Source of the DNA: Panicum virgatum
Taxonomy: Eukaryota; Streptophyta; Magnoliopsida; Poales; Poaceae
Reading direction: 5' to 3'
Length of the DNA: 64,000 nucleotides
Assembly (NCBI RefSeq): GCF_016808335.1
Contig: NC_053153.1
Span: 16,255,033 to 16,319,032 of the forward strand
In this document: positions 37,301 through 47,957 of the stretch, in pieces
Layout of the letters: the number at the start of each line of letters is the position of its first letter
Numbering within the stretch: the stretch's first letter is position 1
Position numbers and translations under genes: made by a program
Notes under the pieces: model-generated
What the model was told of the DNA's origin: nothing
The model's input: only the letters and a program-made list of their open reading frames with translations
The model's database searches: none

Positions 37301-38085
37301 TTATGATGTGGTTTACTAGTTTTCTATTAGTATTGCTTCACAAAGGATATTGACATACATTACCATTGATTACAGAACAGTGCTCTGTCATCACTGGTTG
37401 CTAGGTTACGACAGGTTTAGAACCGCTCTTAGTGATAACAGTTTAGCAGATCTGAAATTTACTCTCAAGTTTAAGGACACATGTAACAGAACCACACAAT
37501 ACAATAGGAATTTTCTATGCACTTTATTTGCCTCTAAATTATAAATAGCCAAAAACACGCAAAGATGGGGCAGCGTAATACAAACCAATGGCCTTTCCCT
37601 TCCATTGATCTTCCTCTGATAAGGATAATGCAATAGCATGATCCATGTCTTCGTCCTCATTTCCCTGCGCACCCTATTTTTTTTGTTATAATCAAGTAAG
37701 GAATAATTAAGTATGCAAAAAGCATATCCAGTGCTATTCCTTCCTCTCAGGACTGAGGAACATCCCCTATGTTGTGAATCCTGATATATATTAAAAAATA
37801 CGGTGGTTCTAACTAATCAAAAATATTGAGCAACTGATGGTAAATAAAATCAAGGAGCACATTTGGATTAATATGATTCTCTTCTTCACCTTTTTTACAG
37901 TAGGTATTACTTAAAACTAACTAATTCGCATCAGTAAACATAAATATTAAGAGGATAAGATGAAAGCAGAGCTGTACATATGATTTAGTGTGCTGGGTGG
38001 AATAGCCTTCATGGGAGTTCCCATTATAATGTCCTCTTGAAACTCTATTTACTGAACCTTTAAATATTTTACTCAACCAACCCAT
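31376..38085 (-). CDS. DA1-family ubiquitin-activated peptidase, eleven exons
   Basis: DA1 proteins are ubiquitin-binding peptidases that limit cell proliferation and so organ and seed size. Exons in transcription order: 38085-37978, 37673-37586, 36315-36150, 33310-33190, 33111-33028, 32911-32792, 32556-32344, 32265-32206, 32099-31981, 31858-31800, 31698-31376. All have GT-AG borders and consistent phases, giving 486 residues. The protein starts [11 protein letters not shown], as DA1 proteins do. Domains: UIM1 ([12 protein letters not shown], about 46-57), UIM2 ([12 protein letters not shown], about 73-84), a LIM domain from VCAGC (about 122) through the CDVC region (about 186), and a conserved C-terminal peptidase with the zinc motif HEMMH (about 369-373). 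No stop is seen. The intron between exons 3 and 4 is enlarged by a 2-kb copia-type insertion, and a second UIM2-like exon lies upstream at about 36600-36713. Confidence 0.93.
33402..35446 (+). mobile_element. non-autonomous copia-type LTR retrotransposon in a DA1 intron
   Basis: Nearly identical 156-bp LTRs (33402-33557 and 35291-35446) start tgttag and are bordered by a perfect 5-bp duplication, ataag (33397-33401, 35447-35451). A primer site tggtatcacaag (33558-33569) follows the left LTR, and a polypurine tract tgcgggggga precedes the right one. The 1.7-kb interior is very C-rich and encodes no gag or pol; its overlapping long frames are low-complexity. It is a short-LTR, gene-poor derivative that moves only with help. 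It stands in the sense opposite to DA1. Confidence 0.88.
35452..36149. other. DA1 intron sequence 5' of the copia insertion
   Basis: AT-rich intron DNA with no recognised exon or complete element. Confidence 0.5.
36600..36713 (-). pseudogene. decayed duplicate of the DA1 UIM2 exon
   Basis: The minus strand after the acceptor at 36714-36715 reads [19 protein letters not shown], almost the same as the working exon at 36315-36150 ([19 protein letters not shown]). The preceding intron sequence (attatgaaccag) is also duplicated. The copy diverges after [11 protein letters not shown], and no GT donor is visible at the matching place, so it is probably skipped. Flanking intron blocks at about 36400-36540 and 37020-37200 also correspond, implying a tandem duplication of exon plus intron. 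Confidence 0.65.
36714..37585. other. DA1 intron, partly duplicated sequence
   Basis: The segment includes the second copy of the intron block (about 37020-37260) and an unmatched insertion at about 36790-36990. No exon is supported. Confidence 0.45.
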
Positions 38086-38581
38086 GTTTATAATCTGGAG
38101 GGTCAAGAGCCTTCTCCCTGCACTGAAAACAAGTCCATTGAGATTCATATTTAGAAGAAACATGCACATATGAGTTCTTCATATTTAAAGGCCATTGATG
38201 GTCTGTATATATCACATTCTAGATTTCTTATGCAGCAGTTGACCCATAGAATGTAAATTCTATATATCTCACAGATTTCCCTCTCCTCTATTACATAGTC
38301 CCTATCCCATTCCAAACACCCACCAGACCCAAACTATGTTCAATGTTTGCCCCCCACTCCTTCAATACCAGCCCTGACACTAGAATAAGCACAAAAGAAT
38401 CCAAAAACGTTCATAGATTGGGAACATAAGCACATCCAGCAAAACAGGCATCAGGTTGTCTTTGCAGAAGGTACGCTGCAAGGCACATTGACACTCACTG
38501 ATCAAGAGGTGAAGGTGGAAGAATCAAGCACATACACAGGCTTGAAATTCGCTGTGGACGCCAAAATTTTCGTCCACTGAT
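38086..38581. other. DA1 upstream region
   Basis: About 500 bp between the DA1 start codon and the stop codon of the upstream gene. The promoter and 5' UTR of DA1 should lie here unless the two genes share a transcript. No clear TATA box was chosen. Confidence 0.4.
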
Positions 38582-40450
38582 TTATAGCAATTTCATCTTC
38601 CTTGCCAATTTTTTTAATGTGTATTCCAATAGTAGGCACAGACCTCAGAGGAAGAGGTGAAGGCGTATAAATTTTCAACAGTCAAGCACGTTCATAGGTT
38701 ATAAATTCAACCACAATCCTCAATGTTTATGACTCAGCAGAAGTATTGCAGTTCTATTTCCTTATTATCTTCTAATGTAGATTCCAACAGTAAGCATTGG
38801 CGTATACTGCCAGAAAACTGAAAATGCCATCACGTGTCCAGCATTAATCACTCCCAAAATTTGGTTGGTACTTAAACAATGTTCAGAGTGCTCTTTTCTC
38901 TGAAACTGAATACCATCAGCTATGTAGAATAGGGTCAGGCTCAGTAGTGTACTCTACATTACTTTAAAGGACAGGATCACAACATAAACAGGACTTTGGG
39001 ACACCATAATAATGAAATATTGAAAATTTCACATGCATGGCATCCTGAATGCAAAATGCATACAAGTAACAGCAAAAAAAATAACCTCTATTCTCCAGTG
39101 GAAAGACAACTGAATATTCCAAGGACAAACGATCACAAAGAATCATAGTTGCATTAGAACTAGAGTAGGAGATCGACTGGTTCACCTTGAGGAAGGTCAG
39201 ATATGCTCCACTGTCCTTTAATTCAGCAAAATGCAATTGTGGATGGAAATGTCATCAACGATGTTATATAGATTAGACTAGCAATTAGTCACCTACACAG
39301 CTATATCTGCTGTTTATTTTCCCCTGAGTTCATAAAGGAAAAAATCAATACAAGTTATTCACGGTCTGGAGTCCTTAAATCGAAAAGTATACTACACATT
39401 CAACAAAATAGCTTATCATGTCTCATACATTCACTATACATGGAAACCATTTGAGAGCCTCAGATACCACAAAATGAAGATGTCGCCCTGCTGATATAAA
39501 TGTTTTTTTCAAGCTGTGCAGAAACCACTGGTGACTGACCAAATCCACATCAAGCTGTCATCAAGGTTTGATGAATCTAAATTCTGATAGGCAGTACAAA
39601 ATGAATCAGTAGAGAATGCAAGTGTGCCTTCAAAACTAAAATGGTTCATGTCGTTATCTTATCCTTACCTCAGGAAGCCTTGAAAGGTAGAGGAGAATCT
39701 TGGAGATAATTGGTATCCCTAGTTCCTGTTCCGCAACAAACGAGTCATCATGAGGCAAAACAGAACACTAGAAAGGGGAACAATTAGAGCTTTTGCCAAA
39801 AGTAGTTGCGAATTAGTTGAGCACCAAAAAGGGTAAACAGCAAGGTATAAGTACCTTGATCTCAGCATCGAAGGGTACAGGTATTTGACTGGAAGAACAG
39901 CAGGGACCGGCGCGGAGCTCACTGGGGACAACCCCCACCTTAATGTCCCCAATCAGGCAATGGCCAAACTCCCAGTTCCTGCACATGAACAGAGAGAAGC
40001 CATTATCGCAGTCCCCACAAGGCATGGAAGTACAAGCACCGAATTCAGCACAGCAATTCACCACGAAAAGACATCAACTACCAGATTATACTTGAGTGCC
40101 GGTGAAGCAAGTGAATTACGGCAAAAACAACCCAAGATCATCGTAATTCAACTAAAAGAAGCAGAGAGAAGGAGACTAACCAGGTCAGAGCCTACGGGTT
40201 CAGGAAAGATCCGTACTTTCTGGCCTTGTTTCAGCAGAACCGTCGTCCGGCCGCGGAGGGACGACCCGACAGAATAGAAGGGGGACGAAACGGGGAGAAA
40301 CGATGGAGGTGGAGGAAAAAGAAGCGAACAAAGCGTGACATGGACGGGAAGGCGGAGGCGCGGCGATAGGGAGGCCGAGTCCAACAGAAGGGAAAAAGAA
40401 AAGAAAACAACGAGCTGAGGGTGACATCTCTCTCCCGCTGCCACTGTCAC
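38582..40450 (-). CDS. unrecognised multi-exon gene upstream of DA1
   Basis: I do not recognise the product. Four exons fit together: 39978-39855, 39767-39669, 39215-39086 and 38643-38582, with GT-AG borders and matching phases and a TAA stop at 38582-38584. They encode a sequence running through GDIKVGVVPSEL, SVLPHDDSFVAEQELGIP, SKILLYLSRLPE, LSLEYSVVFPLENRG and a basic C-terminus (KKLARKMKLL). A likely first exon ends at 40181 (KVRIFPEPVGSDL), but joining it to 39978 leaves the frame one base out, and no certain start codon is seen; an in-frame ATG lies at 40450. The region 40180-40700 is CpG-rich like a grass 5' end. A diverged copy of the last exon (CLLLEST) lies near 38790. Confidence 0.55.
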
Positions 40451-41439
40451 TCGCCCACCGCCCGCCCGCGCGCCCGCGTCGCTGTCGCGGCGACGTCAAC
40501 ACCCCCCACGCGCGAGGCCGGCGGGAGCGGGAGGGGCGAGGAGGTGGCCCACGTGGAGCTGAGGCTGGCGAGCATGCCCGGCGGCGTCTCGCGCACGCAT
40601 TCCGTCGAGCGCCCTGCCTGCGCATCCAGGAAATTCCGGGCGGTGGCGGTTGGGCTTGGGGGTGGGCGGGTGATTGGAGGGAGGGAAGACGGGTGAGAGG
40701 TCGCTGCCAGAGTCAAGGGCAGAGCAGGCCAGGTTGTTTTTACAGAAAACCCCTATATGCTTGTTGTAATTAATCGATGAAATCTTCCTTCCCTTGAGCA
40801 GGTTTGTTTCTATTTCTTTTTCTAAATAGAAACCACAAAACGATGCTTCTGAAAGGAGAATTGATACGTCTCCTTATTTTCACTATAATCTCGGTGAACA
40901 TTGCTCGCTACGTATTTCTTTTTTTTATAGGGATCACTATTCACTATCCATGTTTTTATAGGAAATCAAAGAATGGTGAGTACGTTTAATTTGTATCAAG
41001 AACAGTATTGCGGAAAGATTGTGAAGCACCAACTTTGAGTCAAATCGGTCGCAACTGACGATGCAAGAACACAACAGGTCTCGAGGTGTTGCATGGAAAA
41101 GGAAAAGGTTCGTTGAAGTAGAATAATCTGGTTGATGCATCAGCACGTCAAAAAGAGACTGGTGGTGGGCCGGCCACATCTATGGACTCGTTTAGTTAGT
41201 ACTAAACACAGTGTGCTTAATTAATCAGCACAACCACTAGTACTTAGCGGCTTATCATGTTTTGAACTTGTCATTTTCTCTAGATCAGGCGTTTCATGGA
41301 TTTCCTGCGCCTCGGCTAAAATGGCTCGCTTTATTTCCCCTCATGGCGTCACACGATTTTGAGCTTCAACTTGTACCGCATCAATCAATTAGGACTAAAG
41401 TGCATTTCCAGATCTTAAAATTTATTCGACACAACAAAA
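40451..41439. other. promoter-side and intergenic DNA
   Basis: The first 260 bp are GC- and CpG-rich and probably belong to the promoter of the minus-strand gene to the left. The rest is AT-rich with no supported gene up to the CACTA element. Confidence 0.45.
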
Positions 41440-41459
41440 CAACACTACACTAAAATCGA

Positions 41460-41805
41460 ATTACCTTAGCGGCCAGGGATTTTCTTGGCAGCCAAGATTG
41501 AACCGCCAAGGAATATAGTGTTACCTTGGCAGTGCTTGTTAACAGCCAAGAAAATATAATTTCATGGCGGATTTTGTAGGCAGCCAAAAAAATTTGTAAT
41601 TACCTTGGCGGTTTACAAATTACGCCAAGGAAAGTTCTCATTTCCTTGGCCTTTTCGTCAAACCGCCAACAAAATTGTGCTTTTTCTTGGTTGTTTCATC
41701 GAAACGCCAAGAAAAGTTCTCATTTCCTTGGCCTTTTCGTTCAAACCGCCATGGAAATTGTGCTTTTCCTTGGCTGTTTGATCAAACCGCCAAGGAAAGT
41801 GCGCA
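41460..41805. repeat. left subterminal repeats of the CACTA element
   Basis: About nine units, each a small hairpin pairing ttccttggc-gttt with aaaccgccaaggaa around an 8-15 base loop. In En/Spm elements such subterminal motifs bind the TNPA-like accessory protein and are needed for transposition. A related but less regular set lies at 47300-47800. Confidence 0.75.
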
Positions 41806-42659
41806 TTGTAACACATATATCCTTTTATTGTGGCACATTATATTGCAATAATTTAGATCATATTTAGTGTTGTCAAAACAAAACACACCTAGTTCTGCAA
41901 TTATTTTTAAAATTGACATGAGATGGATAAAATTCTTGATGGCGTGTACATGTTGATTTCGCACATCTCATCCTAAATGAGTACACATGTCTTGTAACCA
42001 TGAAAGAAATACAAATAAGAGTTGTTTTAGTCCTCATATTAATCTATATATATATATATATATATTTGCAATCATGGAAATATAATGTTGTCTGGTCTTT
42101 AATTTGCCGACCAAGCGGTATATGCTACCTAGCACTAATCGGCAAATGCTTGCAATCTCGGACGATCAACTCCAAATAATAGAAGATGTGGAAGGGAGCG
42201 CCTCACTTAATATGCCATAACACATTTGATATTTATGCAATAACACATTAGATATTTATGCCATAACACATCCATATATGTAATTGATGGGAATAAGAGC
42301 ATTGGATCAATGGAAGGTCGTGCATGGCCACCATTGCAATACAAAAGCGCCAATGAGGTATACTCGCAAAGTTTTATTGAAATCATCACCATACCCACAT
42401 TAAGCAAGCACATGTTTTTTATAAAACCATACATGACTAATGCAATTTTCACAAATAAGAATTTGATGATGTTTAGCGATCATATCTAAGGTTGTTATAT
42501 ATATGAGGTGTATATAATGTTTTGGACTAGAACTATTAAATTAAATAAACCAACTATGCTAATATCTCTCCACATTAATTTTTTGAGCAACAATACTAAT
42601 TATAAATTAAATGTGATATTTTTTATTAAAAAATAAGTGACACACATTATTTTGGGCAA

Positions 42660-44031
42660 CGCGCGCGGAGCGTAATCCCAAATTGGCCGTTCCCGCGCCC
42701 CTCTACTCAGCGCGCGCGCGACGAAACCCTAAGTCAGAACCCCTGCCGCCACTGCCCCCCTTTCACACGCCCCACCCCTTCTTTCGTTGCGCTGCCAGAC
42801 CCGCACTCCTCCTTGCTGTCTTGCTCGTCGATCCCAAATCCACCTCCATCTCCTCCTCAGGCCATTAACCCTAGGCCCCAAATCCACAGACCACAGCCAC
42901 GGCATCTCCTCCTCAGGTCGTCCACCCTAGCCCGCAAACTCACAGCCACCGCATCTAGACTTCAACTCCAATGGTGAGGAGGCGCAGGAAGGTGGGACCT
43001 CCAGCGTCGTGGTGAGGGGAATCTGCACCGCACCCCACTGTCCATGCCGCCTCCACCAGTTCCTGTCCATCCATCCAATTCCCGTCCATCCCTTTGCTGC
43101 AATCCAATCTAGGAACGAGTAGGATTTCGTGCAGGTAAGATGTGTTCTATTTTCGACTTTGACTGAAATCCCATCATTTCCCCTCTTTAATCGAGTTGTT
43201 TCTTTGATTCATGTGTTCTATTTTCGGTCTTGACTGAAATCCCATCCTTTCCCCTCTTTAATCGAGTTGTTTCTTTGATCCGTGAGGTATGTACTGTATC
43301 CGAGATCTCAAAGTAACATTTCCCCTTTTCATTCCTTTCATTTGCAGTTCAACCAAACTTTGCCCAAGTGACAGATTGCAAGATTATTCATCTACTACTA
43401 TGTGGCTGGTAAGATCCCAACAATCCTGGATCAGCACCTAGTTACTTTGAGGTCTAACTACAAATGGTTTAGGGGTTCAAGATCCTTGTCAGTTGTGATT
43501 GAAGTTCAGGGCAAAAAAATTTCAGTTAGAAAATTACATAATGTCATTTGCTCAGTTGCACTGAACCTGTATCAGAATGTTTAGATTAATCCATATCCCT
43601 AAGATTTTCTCATCTTTACAATCTTTTTAACCCATAACTGAAACCTTGGAGGTGTAGTAGTCAGGTTTTGATATTTGCTCTTTGCCTTCTATATGATGAA
43701 TCAGTTTTGATATCCTAGAACTAGTTTTATTCATAGCATGTGTTCTATTTTCGGCCTTGACTGAATTTCTCTTGCAATTATTTTTAGGTTGAACTCCGGA
43801 TCTGAGAAGGCAACTATGTATTAGCTGTGTCTTGCATTTTGACAAAATAAAGCTAGCGTGTTAGCAGTAAGTATCAGTTCTCCTTTTATTATTTATTTCT
43901 TGCAGTTATACTTGGCCCTGCTTATTCTATTTCCTTGTTTATTTCTGCCTATCATGCTTGATTGCTAGTTGCTTGTCGAATTGTTATTAATATGGAAGAT
44001 ATAATGTTGCTATTTTTTTAAAAAATAGAAC
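42660..44031 (+). other. 5' region of the CACTA transposase transcript
   Basis: A GC-rich segment (about 42660-43130) resembling a promoter and untranslated exon, then AT-rich DNA. A tandem duplication of about 71 bp (43141-43281, units beginning tgtgttctattttcg) is present, with a third partial copy near 43739. No coding exon is certain before 44032. Confidence 0.45.
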
Positions 44032-46440
44032 ATGGCAAACCGTGAATGGATGTATAATGGCTGGTCCTGTGGGCAGCCTCCCTCTCATGAGTGGATTGAA
44101 AACACAAACAATTTTTTAGATCGTGCATTCTCCATGTTGAGTCTGGTTGAAAATGACACCATTAAGTGCCCGTGTGCCTTATGTCGAAACTATGTTAGGC
44201 ACAAAAGATTTGATGTAGAGATCCACTTGTGTAAAAATGGGTTTAGGGATGACTATAGAATATGGACATCACATGGAGAGAGACATGTTGAAGTTGGAAG
44301 CGATGAGAGTTCTTGTGAAGCTGATCATATGGATGATATGTTAGCTGACCTAGGTGGTTACCATGCACCAACAATTGATGAGGAGCCTACAGCCTCGGCA
44401 CGTGCTTTTTATAGGATGGTTGCTAGTGCTGATGAACCAGTCCATGAGAACACAACACACTCATCTCTCTCTGCTATTGCACGGTTGCTAGCTTTGAAAT
44501 CACATTATAATATGTCAGTGGCACACTTTGAAGCAAATCTAGAATTAATCAGTGAACTTCTGCCTCCTGAGTCTAAGATTCCTAAGGACTTCTACCAATC
44601 GAAGAAATTATTGGAGGGTTTGGGTATGCCATATGTGAAAATTGATGTGTGTTATAACAACTGCATGCTTTACTATAAAGGGAATGAAAATAAAGAAAAG
44701 TGTGATGTTTGTGGTACCTCACGCTATGAGGAAGGTCGTAATAGAGTCCCACGCAAAGTGTTGAGGTACTTTCCCATCAAAGATAGGTTACAAAGACTAT
44801 ATGCCCATGAAAAAACAGCAAAGATGATGCAATCTCACAAGCAGTCCAGATCTGGTACAATGAAGCACCCATGTGATGGGAAAGCATGGCAACAGTTTGA
44901 CATAGACTTCCCAGAATTCGGTGATGACCCTAGAAATGTGCGCCTTGCTATGGCAACAGATGGTTTTACACCCTTCAGTATGAATGCAGCTCCGTATTCA
45001 TGTTGGCCTGTTTTTGTTACTCCCTTGAATCTTCCACCCGGTGTTATCATGAAGTCGGAGTACATATTCCTTGCCCTTGTAGTTCCTAGTCCTGAGCATC
45101 CTGGAAAGAAACTAAACATACTAATGCAACCTTTAGTGGATGAACTACTAAGCTTGCGGGAGGGGGTTGATAAAACATGGGACGCTTCACGCAAGCAGAA
45201 GTTTAAAATGCGAGCAGCTTATTTATGGTCAATACATGATTTTCCTGCCTATGGTAACTTTTCTGGATGGAGCACTCATGGTAGGCTTGCATGCCCAGTA
45301 TGCTTGTGTGACAGTAATGCATTTAATTTACGTAATGGCCGCAAAGCATGTTGGTTTGATTGCCATAGGCGCTTCTTACCTAGAGATCATGAATTCAGAT
45401 CTCAAGCTAATGCATTTAGAAATAATACGGTGGTGCATGAAGAGCCTCCAAGACTATTAACAGGGGAGGAAGTCCTAGCCCAAATTAACACATTGGTGGC
45501 TGATACAAAAAAACTATGGTATATTGCACAATTGGACCCATATTAGTTGATTTTGGCAACTTCCCTACTTCCATAAATTGTTGCTGTGGCACAACATTGA
45601 TGTGATGCATAATGAGAAAAACTTGGGTGAAGCTATATGGAATACATGCTTCGACATACCTGAGAAGACTAAAGATAATGCTAAGGCTAGAAAAGATTTA
45701 TCTCAAATTTGTAATCGTCCCTCACAGCATTTGAAGCTAAAGACAACTGGAAAATGGGACAAGCCTAGAGCCCCATTTTGCATTGATAAGAATGACAAGC
45801 CAACAATCCTTAAGTGGTTTCAAGAACTCAAGTTTCCTGATGGCTATGCAGCCAACATTAGAAAAGGGATGAACTTGAATTCAAGGAAGATATTTGGGCT
45901 AAAGAGCCATGATTATCACATCTTCATGGAGTGATTACTTCATGTTGCATTTCGTGGCTTCCTTCCAGAAAATGTATGGATGTGTTTGGCTGAGCTAAGC
46001 TTTTTCTACCGGCAGTTGTGTGCCAAAGAGTTGAGGAAAGATACGATATGCTCACTGGAACAGCACGTCGTTGTTCTTCTTTGCAAAATGGAGAAGATAT
46101 TTCCTCCATGTTTCTTTAACCCTATGCAGCATCTGATTGTTTATCTTCCTTATGAGGCTAGACTAGGAGGTCCTGTCCAAGCTTGTTGGAACTATCCATT
46201 TGAAAGGTAAAAAAATAGAAGAAAACATTATTATGCTTTGTTCTATGATTCTTTCCTTACTTCTTTTTATATCCTGTAGGAAAATCCAACAACTTAGGAA
46301 AAAAGTGTGAAATAGGGCTCGTGTTGAGGGTTGCATCGTCGATGCTGAATTAGTTGAGGAGGCTATTTTAATACTGTTTGGTGGCAGAATGCCAATATGA
46401 GTTGCAGCAGTGAACAAGTGGCTTCCTGTTGATTAGAAAT
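44032..46440 (+). pseudogene. CACTA TNP2-type transposase, decayed
   Basis: The first frame (44032-45546, 504 residues) begins MANREWMYNGWSCGQPPSHEW with the transposase-associated CPCALCRN zinc motif and continues into the Transposase_21 domain (WPVFVTPLNLPP, ACPVCL). It then shifts frame near 45530; the frame that follows (HNIDVMHNEKN from about 45590) is preceded by a TGA at about 45554. Another stop lies at 45932-45934, after which the protein continues (FRGFLPE...ELSFFYRQLCAKEL) to a splice donor at about 46209. A last exon (KIQQLRKKV, about 46280) also contains a stop. Several of the stops fit C-to-T changes in arginine codons. Confidence 0.85.
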
Positions 46441-46712
46441 GGCAGTCTTAGATTTAATTCCATGGTAAGGTAGCCACCATCAGTTTGACATGGTTAATTC
46501 CTCTCAGTTGCTGTATAATTTAGTTGCAGCCTCTTGTTTGGCTGGGAATTAAGCATGTAGCTGCAAATGGCATCAAATTTTGTTTTTTACTCAGATTATA
46601 TGTTGGTTCTTAGTTCTTACATGATCATACAACAACTTGAAACTGTTTATTTACTCAGATTATATGTCGGTTCTCAGTTCCTACATTATCATACAACTGA
46701 AAATTTACTGAT

Positions 46713-46955
46713 TTGCAGGCTGTTGGCTCATCACATGGAGGCTCTCACTCAGTTGATAGGCGCGATGAAAGCGACGATGATGACACTTACAATGAAAGCG
46801 ATGCCGACAACGATGACGACGACGATGATGTCGATGATGATGCCTCCTTTGAAGGAAATGATGAAGCCAATCCCTACCTAGAAGATGACGTTGATGGCGA
46901 GCGACCCATCGAAGGAGATGTTGATGATGAGAGAGCTGTCGAAGGCTATTCATGA
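46713..46955 (+). pseudogene. acidic tail exon of the CACTA element
   Basis: The 80-residue frame is dominated by aspartate and glutamate (DDDDDDVDDDASFEGNDEAN). Acidic C-terminal tails are common at the ends of CACTA transposases. It may be the last exon of TNP2 or part of an accessory gene; the splice connection is not resolved. Confidence 0.4.
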
Positions 46956-47957
46956 TCAGTAACCATGACTGTGACCTCAACTAAAGCAAGCAACCCCTAC
47001 TGACTGGAGGATGTGGTGTTGACTGTTGGCTTATTTTGGTAGATACTGCATATGCTAGCCTGATCTTTTGCTACTGTATTTTGTGCATGTGATGTGACAT
47101 GTAGGCATGATACAATATTTGCCACAGATTATATGTAGGCATGATGCATGCATATGGACTTGTGATGAACTAATGGATGTATGATTTATATATTGCTTCA
47201 ACGATCATATAATCCAATTTGGATCTATATTGAATTCTGCCTGCCAGTCCATTATTTTTATTTTTTTGGTTCTTTCAAACATTTGCTTGGCCAATATAAC
47301 TGAATTAACTTGGCCATAAAAAGCAGCCAAGCAAATAGAATTACCTTGATGGTGGAAAGCAGCCAAGCAAATAGACTTAACCTGGCGGCTGGAACGCCAA
47401 GTAATCCTTAATCCTTGGCTGCTGGTGGTCGCCAAGGAAAAGAAATTACCTTGCGGTTACCGACATTCAAGGAAATAAATTTACTTGGTTCTTGGCAGCC
47501 AAGAAAACTGATTTACTTGGCGGCTTCAGCCCGCCAAGGAATGTAATTTATTTGGCGGTCGACAACCACCATGGAAATTATATCCTTGGCGGTTGCAATA
47601 TTTCCTTGGCGCAGCGAAGATTTTGCCGTTAGTCCTTCTAGCCTGGCGGCCAAACCGCCAAGAAAAATAACCTTAAGTAAATCATGTTTCCTTGGCCCTC
47701 TATTCGTGGCGCATTTTGCTTGGCGGCCAGCCGCCAAGGATGATTTCCTTGGCGGTTTTGGTATATTCCTTGGCGGTTTTTGGCCGCCAAGGTAATTCCA
47801 GTTTGGTGTAGTGCAAGTTTAAAAATTTCAACCAAACCTTGTATACACATTTTTTCCCGGTGACGAAACATCAAGAAGTTTAGTTACATCATATTTCACA
47901 ACTCTACAATAAGTCAAATATTTCTAAATGGTATCCCTGCTATGTCAAATGGAGAAA

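Larger units (their letters stand above)
41443..47813 (+). mobile_element. CACTA (En/Spm-type) DNA transposon, 6.4 kb
   Basis: The left end is cactacactaaa and the right end is its near-complement (tttggtgtagtg), bordered by the 3-bp duplication caa (41440-41442, 47814-47816). Both subterminal regions are packed with short inverted repeats around ccttggcggttt/aaaccgccaagg. A TNP2-type transposase pseudogene occupies the middle. The right end lies 144 bp from the stop codon of the 5-phosphatase gene, so the element sits in or beside that gene's 3' UTR. Confidence 0.92.
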
